Numbered from the stretch's first letter, positions 1 to 15,602 are shown. The stretch is DNA of 64,000 nt from Bathymodiolus brooksi (GCA_963680875.1 OY804578.1:4030001-4094000); one strand, 5' to 3'. Made by a program: numbers and translations. Notes: generated by a model not told the origin, from the sequence alone.

Positions 1-3000
1 TTAGACATGCTAACCATTACATCACTGATGTAGTGATGAGCCTAGGTTGTATGATATTAGAGAAACTGATTAGACATGCTAACCATTACACCACTGATGT
101 AGTGATGAGCCTAGGTTGTATGGTATTAGAGAAACTGATTAGACATGCTAACCATTACACCACTAATGTGGTGATGAGCCTAGGTTGTATGATATTAGAG
201 AAACTGATTAGACATGCTAACCATTACAACACTGATGTAGTGATGAGCCTAGGTTGTATGATATTAGAGAAACTGATTAGACATGCTAACCATTACACCA
301 CTGATGTGGTGATGAGCCTAGGTTGTATGATACTAGAGAAACTAATTAGACATGCTAACCATTACACCACTGTTGTAGTGATGAGCCTAGGTTGTATGAT
401 ATTAGAGAAACTGATTAGACATGCTAACCATTACACCACTGATGTAGTGATGAGCCTAGGTTGTATGGTATTAGAGAAACTGATTAGACATGCTAACCAT
501 TACACCACTGATGTAGTGATGAGCCTAGGTTGTATGATATTAGAGAAACTGATTAGACATACTAACCATTACAACACTGATGTAGTGATGAGCCTAGGTT
601 GTATGATATTAGAGAAACTGATTAGACATGCTAACCATTACACCACTGATGTGGTGATGAGCCTAGGTTGTATGGTATTAGAGAAACTGATTAGACATGC
701 TAACCATTACAACACTGATGTAGTGATGAGCCTAGGTTGTATGATATTAGAGAAACTGATTAGACATACTAACCATTACACCACTGATGTAGTGATGAGC
801 CTAGGTTGTATGATATTAGAGAAACTGATTAGACATACTAACCATTACAACACTGATGTAGTGATGAGCCTAGGTTGTATGGTATTAGAGAAACTGATTA
901 GACATGCTAACCATTACACCACTGATGTAGTGATGAGCCTAGGTTGTATGATATTAGAGAAACTGATTAGACATACTAACCATTACAACACTGATGTAGT
1001 GATGAGCCTAGGTTGTATGATATTAGAGAAACTGATTAGACATGCTAACCATTACACCACTGATGTGGTGATGAGCCTAGGTTGTATGGTATTAGAGAAA
1101 CTGATTAGACATGCTAACCATTACAACACTGATGTGGTGATGAGCCTAGGTTGTATGATATTAGAGAAACTGATTAGACATGCTAACCATTACATCACTG
1201 ATGTAGTGATGAGCCTAGGTTGTATGATATTAGAGAAACTGATTAGACATGCTAACCATTACACCACTGATGTAGTGATGAGCCTAGGTTGTATGGTATT
1301 AGAGAAACTGATTAGACATGCTAACCATTACACCACTAATGTGGTGATGAGCCTAGGTTGTATGATATTAGAGAAACTGATTAGACATGCTAACCATTAC
1401 AACACTGATGTAGTGATGAGCCTAGGTTGTATGATATTAGAGAAACTGATTAGACATGCTAACCATTACACCACTGATGTGGTGATGAGCCTAGGTTGTA
1501 TGATACTAGAGAAACTAATTAGACATGCTAACCATTACACCACTGTTGTAGTGATGAGCCTAGGTTGTATGATATTAGAGAAACTGATTAGACATGCTAA
1601 CCATTACACCACTGATGTGGTGATGAGCCTAGGTTGTATGGTATTAGAGAAACTGATTAGACATGCTAACCATTACACCACTGATGTAGTGATGAGCCTA
1701 GGTTGTATGATATTAGAGAAACTGATTAGACATACTAACCATTACAACACTGATGTAGTGATGAGCCTAGGTTGTATGATATTAGAGAAACTGATTAGAC
1801 ATGCTAACCATTACACCACTGATGTGGTGATGAGCCTAGGTTGTATGGTATTAGAGAAACTGATTAGACATGCTAACCATTACAACACTGATGTAGTGAT
1901 GAGCCTAGGTTGTATGATATTAGAGAAACTGATTAGACATACTAACCATTACACCACTGATGTAGTGATGAGCCTAGGTTGTATGATATTAGAGAAACTC
2001 ATTAGACATACTAACCATTACAACACTGATGTAGTGATGAGCCTAGGTTGTATGATATTAGAGAAACTGATTAGACATGCTAACCATTACACCACTGATG
2101 TAGTGATGAGCCTAGGTTGTATGGTATTAGAGAAACTGATTAGACATGCTAACCATTACAACACTGATGTAGTGATGAGCCTAGATTGTATGATATTAGA
2201 GAAACTGATTAGACATGCTAACCATTACATCACTGATGTAGTGATGAGCCTAGGTGGTATGGTATTAGAGAAACTGATTAGACATGCTAACCATTACAAC
2301 ACTGATGTAGTGATGAGCCTAGGTTGTATGGTATTAGAGAAACTGATTAGACATGCTAACCATTACAACACTGATGTAGTGATGAGCCTAGGTTGTATGG
2401 TCTTAGAGAAACTGATTAGACATGCTAACCATTACAACACTGATGTAGTGATGAGCCTAGGTGGTATGGTATTAGAGAAACTGATTAGACATGCTAACCA
2501 TTACAACACTGATGTAGTGATGAGCCTAGGTTGTATGGTATTAGAGAAACTGATTAGACATGCTAACCATTACACCACTGATGTAGTGATGAGTCTAGGT
2601 TGTATGATATTAGAGAAACTGATTAGACATACTAACCATTACAACACTGATGTAGTGATGAGTCTAGGTTGTATGATATTAGAGAAACTGATTAGACATG
2701 CTAACCATTACACCACTGATGTAGTGATGAGCCTAGGTTGTATGGTATTAGAGAAACTGATTAGACATGCTAACCATTACAACACTGATGTAGTGATGAG
2801 CCTAGGTTGTATGGTATTAGAGAAACTGATTAGACATGCTAACCATTACAACACTGATGTAGTGATGAGCCTAGGTTGTATGATATTAGAGAAACTGATT
2901 AGACATGCTAACCATTACACCACTAATGTGGTGATGAGTCTAGGTTGTATGGTATTAGAGAAACTGATTAGACATGCTAACCATTACATCACTGATGTAG

Positions 3001-6000
3001 TGATGAGCCTAGGTTGTATGATATTAGAGAAACTGATTAGACATGCTAACCATTACATTACTGATGTAGTGATGAGCCTAGGTTGTATGATATTAGAGAA
3101 ACTGATTAGACATGCTAACCATTACACCACTGATGTGGTGATGAGCCTAGGTTGTATGATATTAGAGAAACTGATTAGACATGCTAACCATTACACCACT
3201 GATGTAGTGATGAGCCTAGGTTGTATGATATTAGAGAAACTGATTAGACATGCTAACCATTACATTACTGATGTAGTGATGAGCCTAGGTTGTATGGTAT
3301 TAGAGAAACTGATTAGACATACTAACCATTACACCACTGATGTAGTGATGAGTCTAGGTTGTATGATATTAGAGAAACTGATTAGACATGCTAACCATTA
3401 CACCACTGATGTAGTGATGAGCCTAGGTTGTATGGTATTAGAGAAACTGATTAGACATGCTAACCATTACACCACTGATGTAGTGATGAGCCTAGGTTGT
3501 ATGGTATTAGAGAAACTGATTAGACATGCTAACCATTACACCACTGATGTAGTGATGAGCCTAGGTTGTATGATATTAGAAAAACTGATTAGACATGCTA
3601 ACCATTACATTACTGATGTAGTGATGAGCCTAGGTTGTATGGTATTAAAGAAACTGATTAGACATGCTAACCATTACACCACTGATGTAGTGATGAGCCT
3701 AGGTTGTATGGTATTAGAGAAACTGATTAGACATGCTAACCATTACACCACTGATGTAGTGATGAGCCTAGGTTGTATGATATTAGAGAAACTGATTAGA
3801 CATGCTAACCATTACACCACTGATGTAGTGATGAGCCTAGGTTGTATAGTATTAGAGAAACTGATTAGACATGCTAACCATTACACCACTGATGTAGTGA
3901 TGAGCCTAGGTTGTATGATATTAGAGAAACTGATTAGACATGCTAACCATTACACCACTGATGTAGTGATGAACCTAGGTTGTATGATATTAGAGAAACT
4001 GATTAGACATGCTAACCATTACACCACTGATGTAGTGATGAGCCTAGGTTGTATGGTATTAGAGAAACTGATTAGACATGCTAACCATTACACCACTGAT
4101 GTAGTGATGAGCCTAGGTTGTATGGTATTAGAGAAACTGATTAGACATGCTAACCATTACATCACTGATGTAGTGATGAGCCTAGGTTGTATGATATTAG
4201 AGAAACTGATTAGACATGCTAACCATTACACCACTGATGTAGTGATGAGCCTAGGTTGTATGGTATTAGAGAAACGGATTAGACATGCTAACCATTACAC
4301 CACTGATGTAGTGATGAGCCTAGATTGTATGATATTAGAGAAACTGATTAGACATGCTAACCATTACACCACTGATGTAGTGATGAGCCTAGGTTGTATG
4401 ATATTAGAGAAACTGATTAGACATGCTAACCATTACACCACTGATGTAGTGATGAGTCTAGGTTGTATGGTATTAGAGAAACTGATTAGACATGCTAACC
4501 ATTACACCACTGATGTAGTGATGAGCCTAGATTGTATGATATTAGAGAAACTGATTAGACATGCTAACCATTACACCACTGATGTAGTGATGAGCCTAGG
4601 TTGTATGATATTAGAGAAACTGATTAGACATGCTAACCATTACACCACTGATGTAGTGATGAGCCTAGGTTGTATGATATTAGAGAAACTGATTAGACAT
4701 GCTAACCATTACACCACTGATGTGGTGATGAGCCTAGGTTTTATGGTATTAGAGAAACTGATTAGACATGCTAACCATTACACCACTGATGTAGTGATGA
4801 GCCTAGGTTGTATGGTATTAGAGAAACTGATTAGACATGCTAACCATTACACCACTGATGTAGTGATGAGCCTAGGTTGTATGGTATTAGAGAAACTGAT
4901 TAGACATGCTAACCATTACACCACTGATGTAGTGATGAGCCTAGGTTGTATGGTATTAGAGAAACTGATTAGACATGCTAACCATTACACCACTGATGTG
5001 GTGATGAGCCTAGGTTGTATGGTATTAGAGAAACTGATTAGACATGCTAACCATTACATTACTGATGTAGTGATGAGCCTAGGTTGTATGGTATTAGAGA
5101 AACTGATTAGACATGCTAACCATTACACCACTGATGTAGTGATGAGCCTAGGTTGTATGATATTAGAGAAACTGATTAGACATGCTAACCATTACACCAC
5201 TGATGTAGTGATGAGCCTAGGTTGTATGATATTAGAGAAACTGATTAGACATGCTAACCATTACAACACTGATGTAGTGATGAGCCTAGGTTGTATGATA
5301 TTAGAAAACCTGATTAGACATGCTAACCATTACATCACTGATGTGGTGATGAGCCTAGGTTGTATGATATTAGAGAAACTGATTAGACATGCTAACCATT
5401 ACACCACTGATGTAGTGATGAGCCTAGGTTGTATGATATTAGAGAAACTGATTAGACATGCTAACCATTACACCACTGATGTAGTGATGAGCCTAGGTTG
5501 TATGATATTAGAGAAACTGATTAGACATGCTAACCATTACAACACTGATGTAGTGATGAGCCTAGGTTGTATGATATTAGAGAAACTGATTAGACATGCT
5601 AACCATTACATCACTGATGTGGTGATGAGCCTAGGTTGTATGATATTAGAGAAACTGATTAGACATGCTAACCATTACAACACTGATGTAGTGATGAGCC
5701 TAGGTTGTATGATATTAGAGAAACTGATTAGACATGCTAACCATTACACCACTGATGTAGTGATGAGCCTAGGTTGTATGATATTAGAGAAACTGATTAG
5801 ACATGCTAACCATTACATTACTGATGTAGTGATGAGCCTAGGTTGTATGGTATTAAAGAAACTGATTAGACATGCTAACCATTACACCACTGATGTAGTG
5901 ATGAGCCTAGGTTGTATGGTATTAGAGAAACTGATTAGACATGCTAACCATTACACCACTGATGTAGTGATGAGCCTAGGTTGTATGATATTAGAGAAAC

Positions 6001-9000
6001 TGATTAGACATGCTAACCATTACACCACTGATGTAGTGATGAGCCTAGGTTGTATGGTATTAAAGAAACTGATTAGACATGCTAACCATTACACCACTGA
6101 TGTAGTGATGAGCCTAGGTTGTATAGTATTAGAGAAACTGATTAGACATGCTAACCATTACACCACTGATGTGGTGATGAGCCTAGGTTGTATGATATTA
6201 GAGAAACTGATTAGACATGCTAACCATTACACCACTGATGTGGTGATGAGCCTAAGTTGTATGATATTAGAGAAACTGATTAGACATGCTAACCATTACA
6301 CCACTGATGTAGTGATGAGCCTAGGTTGTATGATATTAGAGAAACTGATTAGACATGCTAACCATTACACCACTGATGTAGTGATGAACCTAGGTTGTAT
6401 GATATTAGAGAAACTGATTAGACATGCTAACCATTACACCACTGATGTAGTGATGAGCCTAGGTTGTATGGTATTAGAGAAACTGATTAGACATGCTAAC
6501 CATTACACCACTGATGTAGTGATGAGCCTAGGTTGTATGGTATTAGAGAAACTGATTAGACATGCTAACCATTACATCACTGATGTAGTGATGAGCCTAG
6601 GTTGTATGATATTAGAGAAACTGATTAGACATGCTAACCAATACACCACTGATGTAGTGATGAGTCTAGGTTGTATGATATTAGAGAAACTGATTAGACA
6701 TGCTAACCATTACACCACTGATGTAGTGATGAGCCTAGGTTGTATGGTATTAGAGAAACTGATTAGACATGCTAACCATTACACCACTGATGTAGTGATG
6801 AGCCTAGATTGTATGATATTAGAGAAACTGATTAGACATGCTAACCATTACACCACTGATATAGTGATGAGCCTAGGTTGTATGATATTAGAGAAACTGA
6901 TTAGACATGCTAACCATTACACCACTGATGTAGTGATGAGTCTAGGTTGTATGATATTAGAGAAACTGATTAGACATGCTAACCATTACACCACTGATGT
7001 AGTGATGAGCCTAGGTTGTATGGTATTAGAGAAACTGATTAGACATGCTAACCATTACACCACTGATGTAGTGATGAGCCTAGGTTGTATGGTATTAGAG
7101 AAACTGATTAGACATGCTAACCATTACACCACTGATGTAGTCATGAGCCTAGGTTGTATGATATTAGAGAAACTGATTAGACATGCTAACCATTACACCA
7201 CTGATGTAGTGATGAGCCTAGGTTGTATGATATTAGAGAAACTGATTAGACATGCTAACCATTACATCACTGATGTAGTGATGAGTCTAGGTTGTATGGT
7301 ATTAGAGAAACTGATTAGACATGCTAACCATTACACCACTGATGTGGTGATGAGCCTAGGTTGTATGGTATTAGAGAAACTGATTAGACATGCTAACCAT
7401 TACATTACTGATGTAGTGATGAGCCTAGGTTGTATGATATTAGAGAAACTGATTAGACATGCTAACCATTACACCACTGATGTAGTGATGAGCCTAGGTT
7501 GTATGATATTAGAGAAACTGATTAGACATGCTAACCATTACACCACTGATGTAGTGATGAGCCTAGGTTGTATGATATTAGAGAAACTGATTAGACATGC
7601 TAACCCTTACAACACTGATGTAGTGATGAGCCTAGGTTGTATGATATTAGAAAAACTGATTAGACATGCTAACCATTACATCACTGATGTGGTGATGAGC
7701 CTAGGTTGTATGATATTAGAGAAACTGATTAGACATGCTAACCATTACACCACTGATGTAGTGATGAGCCTAGGTTGTATGATATTAGAGAAACTGATTA
7801 GACATGCTAACCATTACACCACTGATGTAGTGATGAGCCTAGGTTGTATGATATTAGAGAAACTGATTAGACATGCTAACCATTACAACACTGATGTAGT
7901 GATGAGCCTAGGTTGTATGATATTAGAGAAACTGATTAGACATGCTAACCATTACATCACTGATGTGGTGATGAGCCTAGGTTGTATGATATTAGAGAAA
8001 CTGATTAGACATGCTAACCATTACACCACTGATGTAGTGATGAGCCTAGGTTGTATGATATTAGAGAAACTGATTAGACATGCTAACCATTACACCACTG
8101 ATGTAGTGATGAGCCTAGGTTGTATGATATTAGAGAAACTGATTAGACATGCTAACCATTACACCACTGATGTAGTGATGAGCCTAGGTTGTATGATATT
8201 AGAGAAACTGATTAGACATGCTAACCATTACACCACTGATGTAGTGATGAGCCTAGGTTGTATGATATTAGAGAAACTGATTAGACATGCTAACCATTAC
8301 ACCACTGATGTAGTGATGAGCCTAGGTTGTATGATATTAGAGAAACTGATTAGACATGCTAACCATTACACCACTGATGTAGTGATGAGCCTAGGTAGTA
8401 TGATATTAGAGAAACTGATTAGACATGCTAACCATTACACCACTGATGTAGTGATGAACCTAGGTTGTATGATATTAGAGAAACTGATTAGACATGCTAA
8501 CCATTACACCACTGATGTAGTGATGAGCCTAGGTTGTATGGTATTAGAGAAACTGATTAGACATGCTAACCATTACACCACTGATGTAGTGATGAGCCTA
8601 GGTTGTATGATATTAGAGAAACTGATTAGACATGCTAACCATTACACCACAGATGTAGTGATGAGCCTAGGTTGTATGATATTAGAGAAACTGATTAGAC
8701 ATGCTAACCATTACATTACTGATGTAGTGATGAGCCTAGGTTGTATGATATTAGAGAAACTGATTAGACATGCTAACCATTACATTACTGATGTAGTGAT
8801 GAGCCTAGGTTGTATGATATTAGAGAAACTGATTAGACATGCTAACCATTACATTACTGATGTAGTGATGAGCCTAGGTTGTATGATATTAGAGAAACTG
8901 ATTAGACATGCTAACCATTACATTACTGATGTAGTGATGAGCCTAGGTTGTATGATATTATAGAAACTGATTAGACATGCTAACCATTACATCACTGATG

Positions 9001-12000
9001 TGGTGATGAGCCTAGGTGGTATGATATCAGAGAAACTGATTAGACATGCTAACCATTACATTACTGATGTAGTGATGAGCCTAGGTTGTATGATATTAGA
9101 GAAACTGATTAGACATACTAACCATTACACCACTGATGTAGTGATGAGCCTAGGTTGTATGATATTAGAGAAACTGATTAGACATGCTAACCATTACACC
9201 ACTGATGTAGTGATGAGCCTAGGTTGTATGATATTAGAGAAACTGATTAGACATGCTAACCATTACACCACTGATGTAGTGATGAGCCTAGGTTGTATGA
9301 TATTAGAGAAACTGATTAGACATGCTAACCATTACACCACTGATGTAGTGATGAGCCTAGGTTGTATGATATTAGAGAAACTGATTAGACATGCTAACCA
9401 TTACACCACTGATGTAGTGATGAGCCTAGGTTGTATGATATTAGAGAAACTGATTAGACATGCTAACCATTACACCACTGATGTAGTGATGAACCTAGGT
9501 TGTATGATATTAGAGAAACTGATTAGACATGCTAACCATTACACCACTGATGTAGTGATGAGCCTAGGTTGTATGGTATTAGAGAAACTGATTAGACATG
9601 CTAACCATTACACCACTGATGTAGTGATGAGCCTAGGTTGTATGATATTAGAGAAACTGATTAGACATGCTAACCATTACACCACTGATGTAGTGATGAG
9701 CCTAGGTTGTATGATATTAGAGAAACTGATTAGACATGCTAACCATTACATTACTGATGTAGTGATGAGCCTAGGTTGTATGATATTAGAGAAACTGATT
9801 AGACATGCTAACCATTACATTACTGATGTAGTGATGAGCCTAGGTTGTATGATATTAGAGAAACTGATTAGACATGCTAACCATTACATTACTGATGTAG
9901 TGATGAGCCTAGGTTGTATGATATTAGAGAAACTGATTAGACATGCTAACCATTACATTACTGATGTAGTGATGAGCCTAGGTTGTATGATATTAGAGAA
10001 ACTGATTAGACATGCTAACCATTACATCACTGATGTGGTAATGAGCCTAGGTGGTATGATATTAGAGAAACTGATTAGACATGCTAACCATTACATTACT
10101 GATGTAGTGATGAGCCTAGGTTGTATGATATTAGAGAAACTGATTAGACATACTAACCATTACAACACTGATGTAGTGATGAGCCTAGGTTGTATGATAT
10201 TAGAGAAACTGATTAGACATGCTAACCATTACACCACTGATGTAGTGATGAGCCTAGGTTGTATGGTATTAGAGAAACTGATTAGACATACTAACCATTA
10301 CAACACTGATGTAGTGATGAGCCTAGGTTGTATGGTATTAGAGAAACTGATTAGACATACTAACCATTACACCACTGATGTAGTGATGAGCCTAGGTTGT
10401 ATGGTATTAGAGAAACTGATTAGACATACTAACCATTACAACACTGATGTAGTGATGAGTCTAGGTTGTATGATATTAGAGAAACTGATTAGACATACTA
10501 ACCATTACAACACTGATGTAGTGATGAGTCTAGGTTGTATGATATTAGAGAAACTGATTAGACATACTAACCATTACAACACTGATGTAGTGATGAGTCT
10601 AGGTTGTATGATATTAGAGAAACTGATTAGACATGCTAACCATTACACCACTGATGTAGTGATGAGCCTAGGTTGTATGGTATTAGAGAAACTGATTAGA
10701 CATGCTAACCATTACACCACTGATGTAGTGATGAGCCTAGGTTGTATGGTATTAGAGAAACTGATTAGACATACTAACCATTACAACACTGATGTAGTGA
10801 TGAGTCTAGGTTGTATGATATTAGAGAAACTGATTAGACATACTAACCATTACAACACTGATGTAGTGATGAGTCTAGGTTGTATGATATTAGAGAAACT
10901 GATTAGACATGCTAACCATTACACCACTGATGTAGTGATGAGCCTAGGTTGTATGGTATTAGAGAAACTGATTAGACATGCTAACCATTACACCACTGAT
11001 GTAGTGATGAGTCTAGGTTGTATGATATTAGAGAAACTGATTAGACATGCTAACCATTACACCACTGATGTAGTGATGAGCCTAGGTTGTATGGTATTAG
11101 AGAAACTGATTAGACATGCTAACCATTACACCACTGATGTAGTGATGAGTCTAGGTTGTATGATATTAGAGAAACTGATTAGACATGCTAACCATTACAC
11201 CACTGATGTAGTGATGAGCCTAGGTTGTATGATATTAGAGAAACTGATTAGACATGCTAACCATTACACCACTGATGTAGTGATGAGCCTAGGTTGTATG
11301 GTATTAGAGAAACTGATTAGACATGCTAACCATTACACCACTGATGTAGTGATGAGTCTAGGTTGTATGATATTAGAGAAACTGATTAGACATGCTAACC
11401 ATTACACCACTGATGTAGTGATGAGCCTAGGTTGTATGATATTAGAGAAACTGATTAGACATGCTAACCATTACACCACTGATGTAGTGATGAGCCTAGG
11501 TTGTATGGTATTAGAGAAACTGATTAGACATGCTAACCATTACACCACTGATGTAGTGATGAGTCTAGGTTGTATGATATTAGAGAAACTGATTAGACAT
11601 GCTAACCATTACACCACTGATGTAGTGATGAGCCTAGGTTGTATGATATTAGAGAAACTGATTAGACATGCTAACCATTACACCACTGATGTAGTGATGA
11701 ACCTAGGTTGTATGATATTAGAGAAACTGATTAGACATGCTAACCATTACACCACTGATGTAGTGATGAGCCTAGGTTGTATGGTATTAGAGAAACTGAT
11801 TAGACATGCTAACCATTACACCACTGATGTAGTGATGAGCCTAGGTTGTATGATATTAGAGAAACTGATTAGACATGCTAACCATTACACCACTGATGTA
11901 GTGATGAGCCTAGGTTGTATGATATTAGAGAAACTGATTAGACATGCTAACCATTACATTACTGATGTAGTGATGAGCCTAGGTTGTATGATATTAGAGA

Positions 12001-15000
12001 AACTGATTAGACATGCTAACCATTACATTACTGATGTAGTGATGAGCCTAGGTTGTATGATATTAGAGAAACTGATTAGACATGCTAACCATTACATTAC
12101 TGATGTAGTGATGAGCCTAGGTTGTATGATATTAGATAAACTGATTAGACATGCTAACCATTACATTACTGATGTAGTGATGAGCCTAGGTTGTATGATA
12201 TTAGAGAAACTGATTAGACATGCTAACCATTACATCACTGATGTGGTGATGAGCCTAGGTGGTATGATATTAGAGAAATTGATTAGACATGCTAACCATT
12301 ACATTACTGATGTAGTGATGAGCCTAGGTTGTATGATATTAGAGAAACTGATTAGACATACTAACCATTACAACACTGATGTAGTGATGAGCCTAGGTTG
12401 TATGATATTAGAGAAACTGATTAGACATGCTAACCATTACACCACTGATGTAGTGATGAGCCTAGGTTGTATGGTATTAGAGAAACTGATTAGACATACT
12501 AACCATTACAACACTGATGTAGTGATGAGCCTAGGTTGTATGGTATTAGAGAAACTGATTAGACATACTAACCATTACACCACTGATGTAGTGATGAGCC
12601 TAGGTTGTATGGTATTAGAGAAACTGATTAGACATACTAACCATTACAACACTGATGTAGTGATGAGTCTAGGTTGTATGATATTAGAGAAACTGATTAG
12701 ACATACTAACCATTACAACACTGATGTAGGGATGAGTCTAGGTTGTATGATATTAGAGAAACTGATTAGACATGCTAACCATTACACCACTGATGTAGTG
12801 ATGAGCCTAGGTTGTATGGTATTAGAGAAACTGATTAGACATACTAACCATTACAACACTGATGTAGTGATGAGTCTAGGTTGTATGATATTAGAGAAAC
12901 TGATTAGACATACTAACCATTACAACACTGATGTAGTGATGAGTCTAGGTTGTATGATATTAGAGAAACTGATTAGACATGCTAACCATTACACCACTGA
13001 TGTAGTGATGAGCCTAGGTTGTATGGTATTAGAGAAACTGATTAGACATGCTAACCATTACACCACTGATGTAGTGATGAGTCTAGGTTGTATGATATTA
13101 GAGAAACTGATTAGACATGCTAACCATTACACCACTGATGTAGTGATGAGCCTAGGTTGTATGATATTAGAGAAACTGATTAGACATGCTAACCATTACA
13201 CCACTGATGTGGTGATGAGTCTAGGTTGTATGATATTAGAGAAACTGATTAGACATGCTAACCATTACACCACTGATGTAGTGATGAGCCTAGGTTGTAT
13301 GATATTAGAGAAACTGATTAGACATGCTAACCATTACACCACTGATGTAGTGATGAGCCTAGGTTGTATGGTATTAGAGAAACTGATTAGACATGCTAAC
13401 CATTACACCACTGATGTAGTGATGAGCCTAGGTTGTATGATATTAGAGAAACTGATTAGACATGCTAACCATTACATCACTGATGTGGTGATGAGCCTAG
13501 GTGGTATGATATTAGAGAAACTGATTAGACATGCTAACCATTACATTACTGATGTAGTGATGAGCCTAGGTTGTATGATATTAGAGAAACTGATTAGACA
13601 TACTAACCATTACAACACTGATGTAGTGATGAGCCTAGGTTGTATGATATTAGAGAAACTGATTAGACATGCTAACCATTACACCACTGATGTAGTGATG
13701 AGCCTAGGTTGTATGGTATTAGAGAAACTGATTAGACATACTAACCATTACAACACTGATGTAGTGATGAGCCTAGGTTGTATGGTATTAGAGAAACTGA
13801 TTAGACATACTAACCATTACACCACTGATGTAGTGATGAGCCTAGGTTGTATGGTATTAGAGAAACTGATTAGACATGCTAACCATTACACCACTGATGT
13901 AGTGATGAGTCTAGGTTGTATGATATTAGAGAAACTGATTAGACATGCTAACCATTACACCACTGATGTAGTGATGAGCCTAGGTTGTATGATATTAGAG
14001 AAACTGATTAGACATGCTAACCATTACACCACTGATGTAGTGATGAGCCTAGGTTGTATGGTATTAGAGAAACTGATTAGACATGCTAACCATTACACCA
14101 CTGATGTAGTGATGAGTCTAGGTTGTATGATATTAGAGAAACTGATTAGACATGCTAACCATTACACCACTGATGTAGTGATGAGCCTAGGTTGTATGAT
14201 ATTAGAGAAACTGATTAGACATGCTAACCATTACACCACTGATGTAGTGATGAGCCTAGGTTGTATGATATTAGAGAAACTGATTAGACATGCTAACCAT
14301 TACACCACTGATGTAGTGATGAGCCTAGGTTGTATGATATTAGAGAAACTGATTAGACATGCTAACCATTACACCACTGATGTAGTGATGAGCCTAGGTT
14401 GTATGATATTAGAGAAACTGATTAGACATGCTAACCATTACACCACTGATGTAGTAATGAGCCTAGGTTGTATGATATTAGAGAAACTGATTAGACATGC
14501 TAACCATTACACCACTGATGTGGTGATGAGCCTAGGTTGTATGATATTAGAGAAACTGATTAGACATGCTAACCATTACACCACTGATGTAGTGATGAGC
14601 CTAGGTTGTATGATATTAGAGAAACTGATTAGACATGCTAACCATTACACCACTGATGTAGTGATGAGCCTAGGTTGTATGATATTAGAGAAACTGATTA
14701 GACATGCTAACCATTACATCACTGATGTAGTGATGAGTCTAGGTTGTATGATATTAGAGAAACTGATTAGACATGCTAACCATTACATCACTGATGTAGT
14801 GATGAGTCTAGGTTGTATGATATTAGAGAAACTGATTAGACATGCTAACCATTACACCACTGATGTAGTGATGAGCCTAGGTTGTATGATATTAGAGAAA
14901 CTGATTAGACATGCTAACCATTACAACACTGATGTGGTGATGAGTCTAGGTTGTATGATATTAGAGAAACTGATTAGACATGCTAACCATTACACCACTG

Positions 15001-15110
15001 ATGTGGTGATGAGTCTAGGTTGTATGATATTAGAGAAACTGATTAGACATGCTAACCATTACAACACTGATGTAGTGATGAGCCTAGGTTGTATGGTATT
15101 AGAGAAACTG
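1..15110 (+). repeat. 69-bp tandem array, about 219 copies
   Basis: A head-to-tail array of a 69-bp unit (reference unit starts ATGAGCCTAGGTTGTATGAT) runs from the window edge to 15110 and probably extends further left. Marker variants lie exact multiples of 69 apart: the GAACCT variant is at 3971, 6386, 8456, 9491 and 11699 (35, 30, 15 and 32 units), so I see no net indel over this span. Variation is almost all point changes at a few positions. A higher-order repeat of 17 units (1173 bp) is visible near the left end: the variant block at 1-1170 recurs from 1174. One forward frame is open throughout except for a GAG to TAG change at about 8961. I regard the array as non-coding, because variable sites are often replacement sites and no start, domain or splice signal supports coding. 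It lies 5' of the first recognised exon, either in an intron or in upstream flank. Confidence 0.97.
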
Positions 15111-15156
15111 AACTAATCACAAGAATGTCACATACATTTAACAAAGGTCAGTAGAC

Positions 15157-15190
15157 CATTTCTCCAATACCATACAACCTAGGCTCGTCA
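15157..15190 (-). repeat. Inverted partial copy of the 69-bp unit
   Basis: Reverse-complemented, this stretch reads close to the last array unit at 15078-15109, with about four mismatches over roughly 32 bp. The two arms are separated by about 47 bp of unique sequence, so the array's right edge could form a hairpin. It is the only inverted unit I found; every other unit in the array is direct. Confidence 0.8.
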
Positions 15191-15538
15191 TATTTGATTC
15201 ACCTTGGTCATGGAAGATGCATGTCAGTCATGCATATGTCAACTAACTGTGAGCTCATTTTCATGGTCTAGTGATTTGTAATATTTATCAAATTTCCAGG
15301 ATTATTTCAGTTTGTCCTCGCCATACAACATGTACAACAAGGGTTACTATATTAGTATTTACACTGATGATGGAGAAAACATGTCCAAATTTATCCATAG
15401 CTTAGTTTAATTTCAGTTTCATTGTGATTTGACATGCTATTAATTAATTAAATGTATTTTTTTTAAATCACAAATATGATTTGCAGGACACAAGCCAGAT
15501 ATAGATATGTGTCCACACTTGTTTATGCATATAACATT
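15191..15538. other. Intronic or upstream spacer, nothing recognised
   Basis: This is AT-rich sequence between the 69-bp array and the partial exon copy. No exon, RNA gene or repeat unit was recognised on either strand. Confidence 0.5.
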
Positions 15539-15539
15539 G

Positions 15540-15584
15540 TTCTCCTTATGCCATTTGAGATATTGTTTGTGCCATTTTAGCTAT
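15540..15584 (+). pseudogene. Partial upstream duplicate of the transmembrane exon start
   Basis: About 44 bp here match the start of the transmembrane exon 64 bp downstream (TCTCCTTATGCCATT at 15541 versus 15605), with three or four differences in the shared stretch. The copy has no AG directly before it and is not followed by the hydrophobic remainder of the exon, so it is a decayed copy of the exon start and not a usable exon. The spacing indicates a local tandem duplication of the intron/exon border. Confidence 0.8.
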
Positions 15585-15602
15585 ATTTTATTTTCATTTT
15601 AG

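Noticed and set aside
33..15116. Giant open frames (2976 and 2038 codons) as genes for repeat proteins
   Set aside because: They follow from a stop-free 69-bp period. A premature TAG splits them, variable sites are often amino-acid-changing, and no signal peptide, domain or splice support is visible.
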